NCBI GenBank assembly: GCA_946807835.1
Contig: OX327697.1
Coordinates: 15,448,001-15,512,000, forward strand
DNA: 64,000 nucleotides
Direction: 5' to 3'
Source: Ailanthus altissimus
Lineage: Eukaryota; Streptophyta; Magnoliopsida; Sapindales; Simaroubaceae
Shown: piece after piece, positions 50,034-60,557 of the stretch
Position numbering within the stretch: the first letter of the stretch is position 1
How the letters are laid out: each line of letters starts with the position of its first letter
Position numbers and translations under genes: made by a program
Notes under the pieces: model-generated
The model's input: the letters and a program-made list of their open reading frames with translations, nothing else
Told to the model about the DNA's origin: nothing
Database searches by the model: none

Positions 50034-50240
50034 ATGTCAAGTACCTTTAAAAGTCTAGAAGTTGTTAATGTTTTATTGGTCCATATATTGGCAAAATTAT
50101 ATTGGTTAGCAAGAGTGGCCATCATAGACTCTTTGATAGTATAAATATATGATGCCCTTTATACTTTACAAATCCAAATTGTTTAAATTACTCTTTTCCC
50201 CCTCGTTGCATTTTTAATTACTTTCTATTTCATTTATATC
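50034..50240 (+). repeat. Copia-2 3' LTR, right piece
   Basis: From the LINE target duplication through CATATATTGGCAAAATTATATTGG and GACTCTTTGATAGTATAAATAT to CCCCCTCG; matches the reverse complement of about 2380-2190. The end is approximate. Confidence 0.65.
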
Positions 50241-50439
50241 AGGTGATTGATTTTTGTAAATAGTAGGCCATATAGTAGAATTAAAGCTGATGTTATATAA
50301 ATGTCACCAAGTTATCTCCTTATTTTCCCCCTCTAAGCTGATGTACTGCTATCTCCTGATTGATGATCTTATCGATGGAAATACTTGGCAATGGCTGTCA
50401 TACTATGGAGTGGCACGAAAACCTATATCAAAAATTTCA
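50241..50439. other. Spacer between two copia LTRs
   Basis: About 200 bp with no recognised feature. Confidence 0.35.
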
Positions 50440-51039
50440 AATTTAGAGATGTAAATAATGTCACCATAGTAAAGGTAGTGTAAAGAGGCAATAAGAGGCA
50501 TAAAGGTGAATTCCACCCCCCTCTCACTTATAAAGATGTGTATCACTCTCTCATAATTTATTTATTTTTTAATATTCTCATAAATGCTATAATACTTTTA
50601 AGAGCTTTTACGACTTGATTTTTTTTTAACTTTCGCCTTATATTTTATATTTACAACACGTTATCAGCATAATTTTTAAGTAGTTCAGTTCTTAATTTAC
50701 TTTATTTTTCATTTTTTATTTTACATGTTTTATTTATATTTAATAATTATTTGTATTATGTTTATATTATTGTATAATATAATCCTTATGAGTATGCGCT
50801 ATTGCCATTTATTTGGATCTTCAATATAAAAAATAAGGATAATATTCAGCATCAATTATCTCATTTTATATTATATTTGTTCCTTTAAATTCGAATATTT
50901 TATTTGCAACCTGAAGCTTCTAGAACAAATCAATAAGTCAAAATCTGAAGTTCTAATAATTGATTTCATTAATTTAGAATTTGAAGTTTTAAATTAAAAC
51001 CTAAAGTTCTATATTATAATTTTTGAATTTGTTTATTTT

Positions 51040-51290
51040 AATTACTTATATATATGGAAGGCTATGCCTCCTAATTACTATCAATCTATGGAAGGTTATT
51101 CCTCTTTATTATTATCAATCTATGTAAGACTATGCCCCCTTCTTATTATCAATCTATGAAAGACTATACCTTCTCATTACTATTAATAAATTGAAGGTTA
51201 TGTCTCATCATTAATACTGATACATGGATGCTTTGCATCCTAATTGTGATGATTTTATGTATATGGAAGGACATGCCTCTTAAATATTAC
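51040..51290 (+). repeat. Leader tandem repeat of copia-4, about six units
   Basis: Units of about 30-40 bp of the form ATGGAAGGCTATGCCTCCTAATTACTATCAATCT, decaying along the array. The homologous array at 1430-1560 has fewer units. Confidence 0.75.
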
Positions 51291-51394
51291 TTTTGATATT
51301 TTGTATTTTATGAATTTGTTGAATAATATTTATATTTCATCATACTAATTTTTTATTTCTCTTCTTTCATATCCAAAGTCCTTGAAAAATATTC

Positions 51395-51862
51395 TTGACA
51401 AATTTAAAAATCCATGCATTTAATGCCTCTAAACATTACCTATCATGGGCAATGGATTCTAAGATACACCTCTAAGGTAATAGTTTGGAAAAGACAATTG
51501 AAAAAAAAAATGACATATCCATATAGGACAAGTCTAAAGCTATAATTTTTCTCCGTTATCACTTATATGAGAGCTTAAAAGCTTAATATTTGACGGTAGA
51601 GAACATTCAAATCCTGTGAAAAAAATCTAAAAGAAAAATATGATCATAACAAGATGTATTCCGCTTAAGAACAAAATTTAAGTTGGTAAATCTGAGATTG
51701 CATTGTCTTAGAATTATTGCTAAATACATTTTTGCTTTGTTTACAACCATCTCACAGCTAAAATTGTATAGTGAGAAAATTGGAGGACAAGACATATTAG
51801 AGAAGACATTCTCTACTTTTCATGCAAAAATAGTTTCGTTAGCATCAATATTATGAATTAAT
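51395..51862 (+). pseudogene. Copia-4 gag remnant
   Basis: Readable: HYLSWAMDSKIHL-GNSL, then NLKEKYDHNK and, near the break, LEDKTY-RRHSLLFMQ in shifted frame (the EEMLEKTFSTFHASN block of copia gag). Several stops. Truncated by LTR E at 51863. Confidence 0.7.
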
Positions 51863-54050
51863 TGTTTGAGTTAGTGCTTACGTGTCATTCTAATATTGTA
51901 TGAATATTAATTGTTTAATATTTATACAAAATATATTTCAAATAAAATTGTTTATATTATAATTATATGGTATAATGCTTGTAACATTTAGATATTGTGT
52001 AATCTAAATGAGTTCAGATCTAGTCTAAAAGAGTATCATTATGCAAGAATGTTCTCAATCTATTTTTATCGATGTGGGTCTGTCGGTGAATCCATTTTAT
52101 ATAGATTAATGTATGTCTATATTTGTAGGGTACAAATAGTTGTTCATAGCTGACCATCAACTTAGAGCTCATATAAGCATACGGGTATTCAGTCAAGACT
52201 GGATACTGAACAGACTCACGAGGACCCCAATAGACATCCCATAAAGCCGTCAATGGCAAGTCCTTTCGAGTTGAGTAGTATTTGTGGTCCTTTAACCTGA
52301 GTGCCACGGTGGGTTTGTAAGTGATCCACTATACTTTAGTTTCATGGATGTCAGAGACTTTTCATGGACTGACCGCTACGTGTTATTGGGTATGGTCCGA
52401 TGCTTATGGAGTCTGGTGTGCACATATATAGGATTTATTAGCTTACATAGGTAGGTTGTTATCCTGATGTTCCAAGAATTGATTTCATAAAGTTTGGCCA
52501 AAAGTAAAAACCCCGAAAAAGAGTTTTTTTGTAGAGTTAAACAATATTGCAAAGTTGTTTGCAGATATTATTTTACAAATATCTCAACTCTTTCAGGATA
52601 TAAGTGATGGAAGGATTATACGTATGCATTCTAACCTCAGCTTGTAAGGTCTAACGCGCTGATTTGTAATATCTGTGATATATGCATGGGTCATCGATCA
52701 CAAACTCATAGAATAGTTCTATTTGACAAATCGGGCGTGTACCTAAGGAGTCTCGTAATATAAAGTGTACTCGTTGTACACTGGGGCATCTTACTGGATT
52801 GAATTGTTCAATCTAGTAAATTCTAGCAATAGTGAATATTTGTTTCAGGAACCCTTAGGATGCGCACGTGTTAATGCTAAAGTGTTAAGTACATTAATTA
52901 GTTAAAAATTATTGTTGACTAATTAAATTGTGACACGCATCGCATAGTGTACCTTCGATCAAATTTACTCAAGTGTGTGATTAGATGGGACCCACTTTGG
53001 GTTAACTTGGTAACCAAGTAAGGGCATAAGGGTAATTTTACTTAATTAATTAATTATTAAATAATCAAAATATTTATTTATTTAATTATTAAATAAATAT
53101 TTAATTTAACTATGGTTAATTGTTAACTAAATAGTTAAGTTAAAGAGATATTAACTTTACTTAATGGTTAATTAAAAGTTAACCTAATCTAGATTAAGTT
53201 AGTTAACTAGAGTTAGGTTAGTTAGATATTTAAATTGCTTAATAGATAAGTAATTGAAGTTAACCTAATTATAGATAAGAGTTAACTTTGATTAAGTTAA
53301 TATCTAATTTAAAGTTAAATTAAGTGAAGTGAAAGACAAATGTTATTGAAATGAATGCTTTTGTATATATAAAGTGAAATGAAAACAAAATTTGGTAGTT
53401 TAAGCAAAATCGGTGGCCGTCCATACCTTAAGAGAAATGAAAAGATCATTTTCCAACGGTTAAGAAAAGTGCTCTAAGGGTTAGGAAATGTGATGGAAGG
53501 AAGAAACAAAGAAAAAGTGTTTTTTATTTTGTTTTAATAGTTAAAACATTGTTCATCTTCTTCACATTCACCATGGCCGACCATTATAGTTTTGCAGTTT
53601 GATTATTTTGTTATTCAATAGTTGGAAAATAAAATAACTCCATTGCATTGAAATAGTTTAAGTATTAAATTATAGATTAAGAGTTAATCTAAATGGTTTA
53701 TGTGTTACACCTGTGCTAGAAATAAAGTTACTATTCTAGCTAATCAAGCCCACCTCCGTTGATTGCTAGAATTGTCAATAGGTTTAGTTTGGACGAAACT
53801 CCAGCTTAATAAGTTCTAAAGGCTTGCGAGGTAATTATTTTTCAATCGTGATATTAATGTGATTAATATACTTTAATTTGTTCGTTATTATAATAAGGCA
53901 AATTTATTGTGTTCATTGTTTTAGAAAATTAGATTTTCTGTTTCCACCGCGTATATATTATATAAGATGCACATATATGAATTAATGAACAATGGAAATG
54001 CATACATGTACATTTGCACCCAATACGATTTAGAATTGAAAACACTTAAC
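51863..54050 (+). repeat. LTR 'E' of the 2.5-kb copia family (5' LTR)
   Basis: TGTTTGAGTTAGTGCTTACG to AACACTTAAC, followed by a PBS, so it is a 5' LTR. 2188 bp; about 340 bp near the start (the segment between GTCTAAAAGAG and ATTATGCAAG of LTR D) are missing. Confidence 0.8.
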
Positions 54051-54517
54051 TAATGGTATCAAAGCATTTTGTGGTGTTGATTAGGTGTTTTAAAGTGTTA
54101 AATGAGTTGTTAGTGAAGTCCTGAGGATGTGGTGGTCCATTTCAAGTGTTGATGATGCTAAATTGAGGAAGATGGGACTAGGACATTGTGGCCTTTACTC
54201 TGGTGCCGCCGCTCAAGGCTTGATGCTATAGCGCAGGGGCTTCCAGGCCCTAGCACCACAACGCCAAAGGGCTAGCGCCGTGGCGCTAGGGGCACTGCCT
54301 CTAGTGCTACAACGCCGATAGCCCAGTGCCGCGGCACTAACACTATTGAGTCTAGATATTTTTTATAAAAAAAATTATTTAAAAATTAATTTATATATGT
54401 GGGGGTTTATAAGATGCAGTAATAAGAGTTATTAGTCTGCGTTATAAACAAATATCATTTTTTTCTATGCTGGTAACCAAAATGGAAGCCCTACTAATGG
54501 TTGTGTTTGCACTTTTT
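54051..54517 (+). other. PBS and leader of the element with LTR E, truncated
   Basis: PBS TGGTATCAAAGC at 54054-54065 (one mismatch to Copia-1). The leader follows Copia-1 closely, including the GC-rich palindrome block (54190-54350, with AGTGCCGCGGCACT) and GTAATAAGAGTTATTAGTCTGC, until the Athila-type LTR begins. No gag-pol or 3' LTR of this copy was found. Confidence 0.75.
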
Positions 54518-55757
54518 TGGTTTAAATGGTAGGCTAAAACTCTTTTCTAGGGGCTTGATGTAGCTTTATATTTTACCATATTTTGATATTTTTAGTTGAT
54601 TAATAACTATTTCTTGTGTTATTCATTTGTGATTTTCTAGATTTATTGCTTTTAATTTGATTGAAAGTTGATTATATGATATAAACTTGTGGGTTGTATG
54701 CTTGGAAAGATTAACTAATTTGTTGGACTTGAAAAGTATGACCGTAGTTTTTATTAACGTGAAGGGATATTATCATCAATACCCTTAAGGTATAATTTAA
54801 TTATAATAATACCCACAGGTTTGAAAAATCGACGTTAGTATCTAATTTTTTGACAAAATATGCACAAATGTCTAATCATTAAGAATATTCTGTTAAATTA
54901 AATAGATTCCCTGTCAATTAGTGTTAAATAACCATGTTGCCCCGTACACACTTAATGAAGCTGACATAATAATGACTTGCATAAATTTTAATGTTTTGAC
55001 TTTTAAATATAATAAAATAAAAATTAAATAATAATAAAAATTAAAAAAAAATATTTTTTCTTAAAAAATAAATTAAAAAAATATTCAGGAGGCCAAGCGA
55101 CCATTTGGCCGCAGCAGGTTGCCAAAATGGCCGGCTGTATTTTTTTTAATATTTTAAAATTGTATTATTATTTTATTTAAATTTAAATGTTTAAAATATG
55201 GAAGACATGATAACCCTTGGATTTATTAAGTTTGACAATATATTTTTAATGATTGGACATTTGTGCATATTTTGCAAAATAAATAGGTACTAATGTCAAA
55301 TTTTCAAACCTATACATATTGTTGTAATTAAGTCATTCCTCAAGAGTATTGATGACAATAACCCTAACATGAATGTGTATACATAACATCTCATTAAGTC
55401 ACGAGAAAGGTAATAAGATTAATATTAAACTCCTTGATTAATGAATTTATAAGATTAGTTGTTAATCACTAAACAAGAAGAACATGAAAAATATATAGTG
55501 AAATCAAGACCCTAGAACCTTTTATTCATAGATTCTCACCTCTTTAAACAGTTAAATTATTAGTTTGAGTATCTTTAATTTTCTTAATTAACTTAGAATT
55601 AAAATTGACCTAGATAAAATTAGGTTGGTAAAACCAAAGTAATTAGCATTAATTTAGAAGATCAATTTTCGTGAGAATGATACTTCTCATCATTTTATTA
55701 CTTGTTCACGACCCATGCACTTGCAATTAATATTTGCGTATGTTGGGTTCACGAACA
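54518..55757 (+). repeat. Athila-type LTR, solo or end fragment, containing a MITE
   Basis: Its last 100 bp (GAGAATGATACT, TTATTACTTGTTCACGACCC, GCACTTGCA, CACGAACA) match in reverse complement the start of the unit at 58433, and resemble the Athila 5' LTR end at 22360-22440. About 640 bp net after removing the 601-bp MITE. No PBS follows at 55758. The left border is approximate. Confidence 0.6.
54764..55364. mobile_element. MULE-type MITE with ~115-bp TIRs and 9-bp target duplication
   Basis: 601 bp. Left end GGGATATTATCATCAATACC and right end (reverse complement GGGTTATTGTCATCAATACT) start inverted repeats that stay alignable for about 115 bp, including ATATGCACAAATGTC. Direct repeats TAACGTGAA (54755-54763) and TAACATGAA (55365-55373). 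The centre has a GC-rich island (about 55087-55136) in AT-rich DNA. No ORF. Confidence 0.88.
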
Positions 55758-56016
55758 ACAGTTGAATAGAGAAACGTACTAATTAAATAGGGTACAATGA
55801 ATTTGTTTAAGGTAATTAATGGAAAGTGAATTTTGAGTGCAAACGAAAGCTAAGGCTTTAGCTCATAAGAAATTCTAATTTTAAGGTTTGAAAGAAATCA
55901 CATCTTTTATTCAAGGCTTATTTATTTATTTTTTAGGCAATGTGAGCACTAAAAAATATGCAAAGATACTTTGATATGATGAAGGTTGAGCAAAGAATAT
56001 GTCAACTTTACGATAG
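55758..56016. other. Unassigned sequence
   Basis: About 260 bp between an Athila-type LTR and the gag-only element; nothing recognised. Confidence 0.4.
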
Positions 56017-56353
56017 TGTTGTGTGATTTAAAATGCAAGTACGGGTTATCATAAACAAGTAATATATGATAAGTAAAGTATCGTTCTCACAATAAATTAT
56101 TATTAATTTTCTACTAACTACTAAAATTGTGTCCTCTTATTTTTATCCAAACAATTAAAAAGTAAGTAAACTAATCTAAAACTAATGCATTATTTAAATA
56201 AGCAGAGATAAGTAAAAGATAAAAGGTATCAAATCATTAATATCAAAAAGGCCTAGGATTACAATTATCCCTCTATTATTTTACTTGAATCTAAGTATTT
56301 CTCTTATCTTAATCTATCAATACAAATTGTTATGCAAGAACTTGATGTATTCA

Positions 56354-57480
56354 CAAGCCTGAGATTAATAGTTGTATTGTTTAGTAAAGATCCTTGTGGA
56401 CAACTGTTCATGGATGAGGCTAGTTAGCTAATTTGAGTCTCAAAAGTCTGTAATGAAGTTGTTTCTCTTTGGAGGAGATTTGCTTGACTCTGTAAAAGTG
56501 CATCAGTTTACTTCATGCACTATCTAAACATCTCCTTTAATGTTGGTTTCTTCTCAGGCTAATGTTGTGGCAAAGATAGGAATCCAAAAGGATTCATTAG
56601 TTTCAATGGTTCTTTTTAATTATTGATTCATGATAAATTTGAATGGATTCTTCACCCCATATTATAGAAATTAGAGTGAGGATTGTTCTATTGCCTATTG
56701 AAGTTCTCAACATATTGAGCAATTTTAAGGTACTTGCTATTTGTATGATTCTCTCTGTAGAAATCATAATTGACAGGTTGAATATTTATGGTATTCACTA
56801 TAATAGCATTAAACTTCTTTACTAGTAGATTAACTTGTATTGCTAATGAAGTGAGTGCTTTTACATCATCAATGCCTATTATTTTTCTGGGAGTTTCTCT
56901 TTTAGATGGCCATTGGTAACAAATCCTACTATGGCGTCGACAATCGTTCATAGAGGCCCTACTAAACTATTATAGAAATTTTGTACCAATAACCAATTTG
57001 AAACCCCATAGTGTGGAAATTTTCTTAACAAATCCTTGAATCTCTCCCGAGCTTTATAAAGAGATTCTAAATCGAACTATATAAAGGACGTGATATCATT
57101 CCTTATCTTTGTTGTCTTAGTTGGCAGAAAATAATTGGCTAAATATTTCTGAGCCAAATCATCCCATGTTACAATAGATCTAGCTGGCAATGACATTAAC
57201 CAACATTTTTCCTTGTCCCCAAGTGAAAAAAGGAATAGTTGTAGCCTTATAACATTGTCTGCACTCTATTGTATTTGAATGAATCGTAATTTTTTAAGAA
57301 ATTTACAATATGCTTGTTTGGATCATCATGAGGCATTCTAGTAAATTGTATGGAATCTTTTGACATCTAGATTATAATTAGCTTAATCTCAAAGTTGTTA
57401 GCACTGATAGCAAGTCTTCAAATGCTGGAATGAATACTATTAACTAATGGAACTATATAATCATGTAACGATCTTTGCTC
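56354..57480 (-). pseudogene. Athila-type gag, nearly full-length, decayed
   Basis: Reading down the minus strand: PHDDPNKHIVNFLKKLRFIQ, LQLFLFSLGDKEKCWLMSLP, ARSIVTWDDLAQKYLANYFL, RNDITSFI-FDLESLYKARE, FKDLLRKFPHYGVSNWLLVQ, YNSLVGPL, then the ORF 56951-56688 with GFVTN..QWPSKRETPRKIIG, LTSLAIQVNLLVKKFNAI and a knuckle region where Cys positions read Tyr (YDFY-ENH-NSKY), then NFNRQ and a C-terminal part ending near QGSLL. Only a few stops. Confidence 0.8.
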
Positions 57481-57790
57481 TTCATCTTAATATTGGATCT
57501 ACTTAGCCATGATGTTTGGTTAATGTAGAGCTTGTCTTTGTTCTTGATGAATACTCCTTAAGGTTCTTTTGATCTCTAGATTAAAAGTAATAGAGTCGTA
57601 GCTTTTTGAACGTTGCATAAACCACTGAAGAGATATTATTATAAAAAAGTCTGAATTAAGAATAAGAATTGGTATTAGTATTAGCAAAAATAAATAAATA
57701 AATCTCCAAAAATAGTGCGAAAAACTTGTTGTGTGTTATAAAATGCAAGTGGAAACTATCGTAAATAAGTAATATGTGATTGGCAAAGTA

Positions 57791-57875
57791 AGTTAGAGAT
57801 AGTGCTTATATCTATATAAGTTAGAGATAGTGCTTATGGCAAAGTAAGTTAGAGATAGTGCTTATGTCTATGTGT
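57791..57875 (+). repeat. 28-bp triplication of the LTR start
   Basis: AGTTAGAGATAGTGCTTATG occurs at 57791, 57819 and 57847 at exact 28-bp spacing; it corresponds to the LTR start TGTTAGAGCTGGTGCTTACG of the family. Confidence 0.8.
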
Positions 57876-58432
57876 TTAGATCATGACTAAGAGTTAGTAA
57901 TTCTAAAATTTAAAGCCTTGTTTGGAATGGGACAAAGACCCCTAAATATTTATAGTAATGAAATAGTTGCAAGAAGTTAAAAATGGTGCTAAGAAATGTC
58001 ATTATACAATATATTCTTGAAAAACTTATCCTGATCAATGTTTACCGATATGAGTCGATTGGTAAGCCTTATAGATCAATATATTTATGTCTTGATTGTT
58101 TAGACAATTAGTCTTAGTATATTGTGGGTTTAATGGAAACTAATATAGGCATACAGGTATTCAATTAAGACTATATACTGAATTGACTCACGAGGACCTC
58201 TAATAGACATCCCATAAAGCCGTCAATGGTTGGTCTTCTCAAGTTGAGTAATATTTATGGTCCTTTGACCTGAGCACCACGGTGGATTTATGAGTGATCT
58301 ACCATTCTTAGATTCCACACATGTTAGAGAAAATTTATGGTTTAACCTCTGGGTGTTGTTGAGTATGGTCCGATGCTCATGGAGTCTGGTACACGTAAAT
58401 ATGGGATCCATTAGCTTATATGGGTAGGTTGT

Positions 58433-60557
58433 TGTTCACAAAATTATACACAGACGAATTTCTAACCGCAAGTGCACGGGTCGTGAGCAAGTAATAAAGT
58501 TATGAGTGAGTATCGTTCCCAAGAGGATTGCGTCCTAAATTAATGCTAAGTACTATGATATTGGCAACCTAGCTTTATCTAGGCTAATCTAAGTGATAAT
58601 GTAAGTTATGAACTAAAAATGCTTAAAACTAAATAAACCGGTAAATTAAAGATATGATATATCTATGGCAATGAGGTTCTAAGGACTTGATTTCCCTCTA
58701 TTATTCCTATGGTCTTTGTCATTAGTGATCAACAACCACTTTTATGTATTCATTAGTCCATGGTGTATAATTACTCTCATTCCCTCTCCCGAGTGCCGAA
58801 TGAGATACTATGCATATACAACTAAATTGATATTCCTATCTAACCCGTTATACATACACGCATTAAGTTACACTTAAGCGACTACCCTAAGTTCATTAGT
58901 CTTCCAACTCAACAAACTTAAATCTATGATTTTTACAACCAACATATGGATTTAACTTTTCCAAGCACATAACCCAAATGTTTAAATCATCCAATACATT
59001 TTTCAATGCAATTAGAAGCATGAAGCACATAAAAAGTATAAACGAATAACACAATATAACCATTAATCACATAACAACATCAACACATTGTTCAATAGAG
59101 TTCTATTAAGGCTTAGAATATACAATTCACAACAAAATGATAATCTTGCGATATGGTGAATTCTATACAAATGGGATTCTAGAGTATTGATTTCATTCTA
59201 TTCTTCCTATGTTCTTCCTATTTAGCAAATTCGTTCAATTCATTACTTAAGAGCTTAAGACTAATCTCATTTTCTCTTCCGAGTGCCAAATGAGATACTA
59301 TGCATACATATTCAAGTTGATATACCTATCTAACTTGTTTACATAGACATGCATTACGCAACCCTTAAATTGATTACCCAAGGATTAATTTCATTACCTC
59401 TCCCGAGCGTCAAATGAAATTCTAGACATAATGGCACACCCAAAGTGTTTGCTCCCATCACGCATTTTATCAAACACTTTAAAAAATGAGAGCACCACAT
59501 GTAATCCTGGGCATAATGGCACACCCAAAGTGTTTGCACCTGTCACGCATTTTATCAAACACTTGTAGTGCACCACATGCAAATCTTAAGGAAAACCATG
59601 ATGATTACCTAAGTATTATTGGCCTTCCAACTCAATAACAACCTAATGCTATGTTTCTTCCAAATCCAATAAATAGGTCAATCTCTTCCAAGCATCAATC
59701 CATAAATCCACAACAACCAATTCATTTTCCAATCAATTGGAAGCATTATAAGCATAAAGAAACATAAATGAATTACACGAAAATATACTAAATCATCCAA
59801 ACATAATATAAATAAAACTGCATCAAGCCTTAGAATCAAGTTTAATCACATAAAAATCCAACCATAACTAAAATTATCAAAAAATCCATAGATACAACTC
59901 AATTAAGCAATGTTCATAATTAGAAATTAAAACAAAGAGAAATACAAATGAAAGGAAAGAGAAAACCGAATTTGGGGATGTCTCCAAGGTTTCAATCCTT
60001 CAAATGTTTTCAATGATGCACAAGAAACCTTTGAGACATCATTTTTTCTCTTTAAATTCGAGCTCAAGCCTTCTCCTCCTTGCAAAATTTTGTGCCTCTT
60101 ACTGCCTTACTAGTCTTGGCTCAACAATGGGTGTTTATATAGGTTTAAGATTACAAAAATAGGACAAAAATACCTTTAAAATGTGCCCAAAATTCAGTGC
60201 CGCGGCATTCGGGTTCAATGCCGCGGCATTCGGATTCAATGCTGTGGCATGGAGCTTCTAGAATGTGCGCCCCGGTCAATGCCCCAATGCTCAAATTGAA
60301 TGCCCCAACATTGCACTGTTCATACACTTTAGAAATTGCACTGTTCACTCGTACTGTTCACGTTTTGAGCACTTTAGTCCATTCTCAGATTCTCATCTCA
60401 AATAGCTTTATTTGCATCCGATTTTCGGTATTTTTGCTCCAATAGTGCTTAAACCTATAAAACAACATTAATATGCATAAATAGTCAAATTATTAGGATA
60501 AATTGAACAAACATCAAGTTATGAGGATAAAATAGTTTATACAATTACTCTCTATCA
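58433..60557 (-). repeat. Athila-type solo LTR, 2.1 kb, nested in LTR F
   Basis: 2125 bp with plus-strand ends TGTTCACAAAATTATAC and TCTCTATCA, flanked by GTTGT (58428-58432) and GCTGT (60558-60562). The GCAAGTGCACGGGTCGTGAGC and AGTAATAAAG text at 58470-58500 is the conserved Athila-type LTR 3' end in reverse complement. Contains a large internal duplication (58.76-58.87 versus 59.26-59.35 kb), an 85-bp tandem pair (59427 and 59512) and GCCGCGGCATT motifs (60195-60250). No internal region. Confidence 0.7.
59427..59585. repeat. 85-bp tandem duplication
   Basis: CATAATGGCACACCCAAAGTG...CACGCATTTTATCAAACACTT occurs at 59427 and again at 59512, with one small indel and few changes. Confidence 0.8.

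Larger units (their letters stand above)
30150..50240 (+). mobile_element. Copia-2: old Ty1/copia element split by Copia-1 and a LINE
   Basis: Its own sequence is 30150-31417, 42964-44345 and 50034-about 50240. The first part ends in the RT, and the second continues the same RT after the Copia-1 insertion, whose flanking 5-mers AATAC (31413-31417) and AATAT (42964-42968) mark the target. RNase H ends at about 43990, a purine-rich stretch follows, and the 3' LTR (from about 44287, TATCATGAATGGTGGC) is itself split by the LINE. The 5' LTR and gag were not found. Confidence 0.75.
50440..51862 (+). mobile_element. Copia-4: LTR end, leader and gag, cut by LTR E
   Basis: A likely LTR (about 50440-50650, with a CTTATAAAGATG TATA region) is followed by ACAACACGTTATCAGCA (50655-50671), a text often seen at the LTR/internal border of plant copia elements, an AT-rich leader, a tandem repeat and a gag remnant. 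It is the same family as the minus-strand copy at 1-2.4 kb. LTR E inserts at 51863; no continuation was found. Confidence 0.65.

Noticed and set aside
52020..52307. Minus-strand 95-codon ORF in LTR E
   Set aside because: Lies in LTR sequence in a frame different from the recurring antisense ORF and is not open in other copies.
59354..59582. Overlapping minus-strand ORFs of 61 and 62 codons
   Set aside because: Arise from the 85-bp tandem duplication in an Athila-type LTR.
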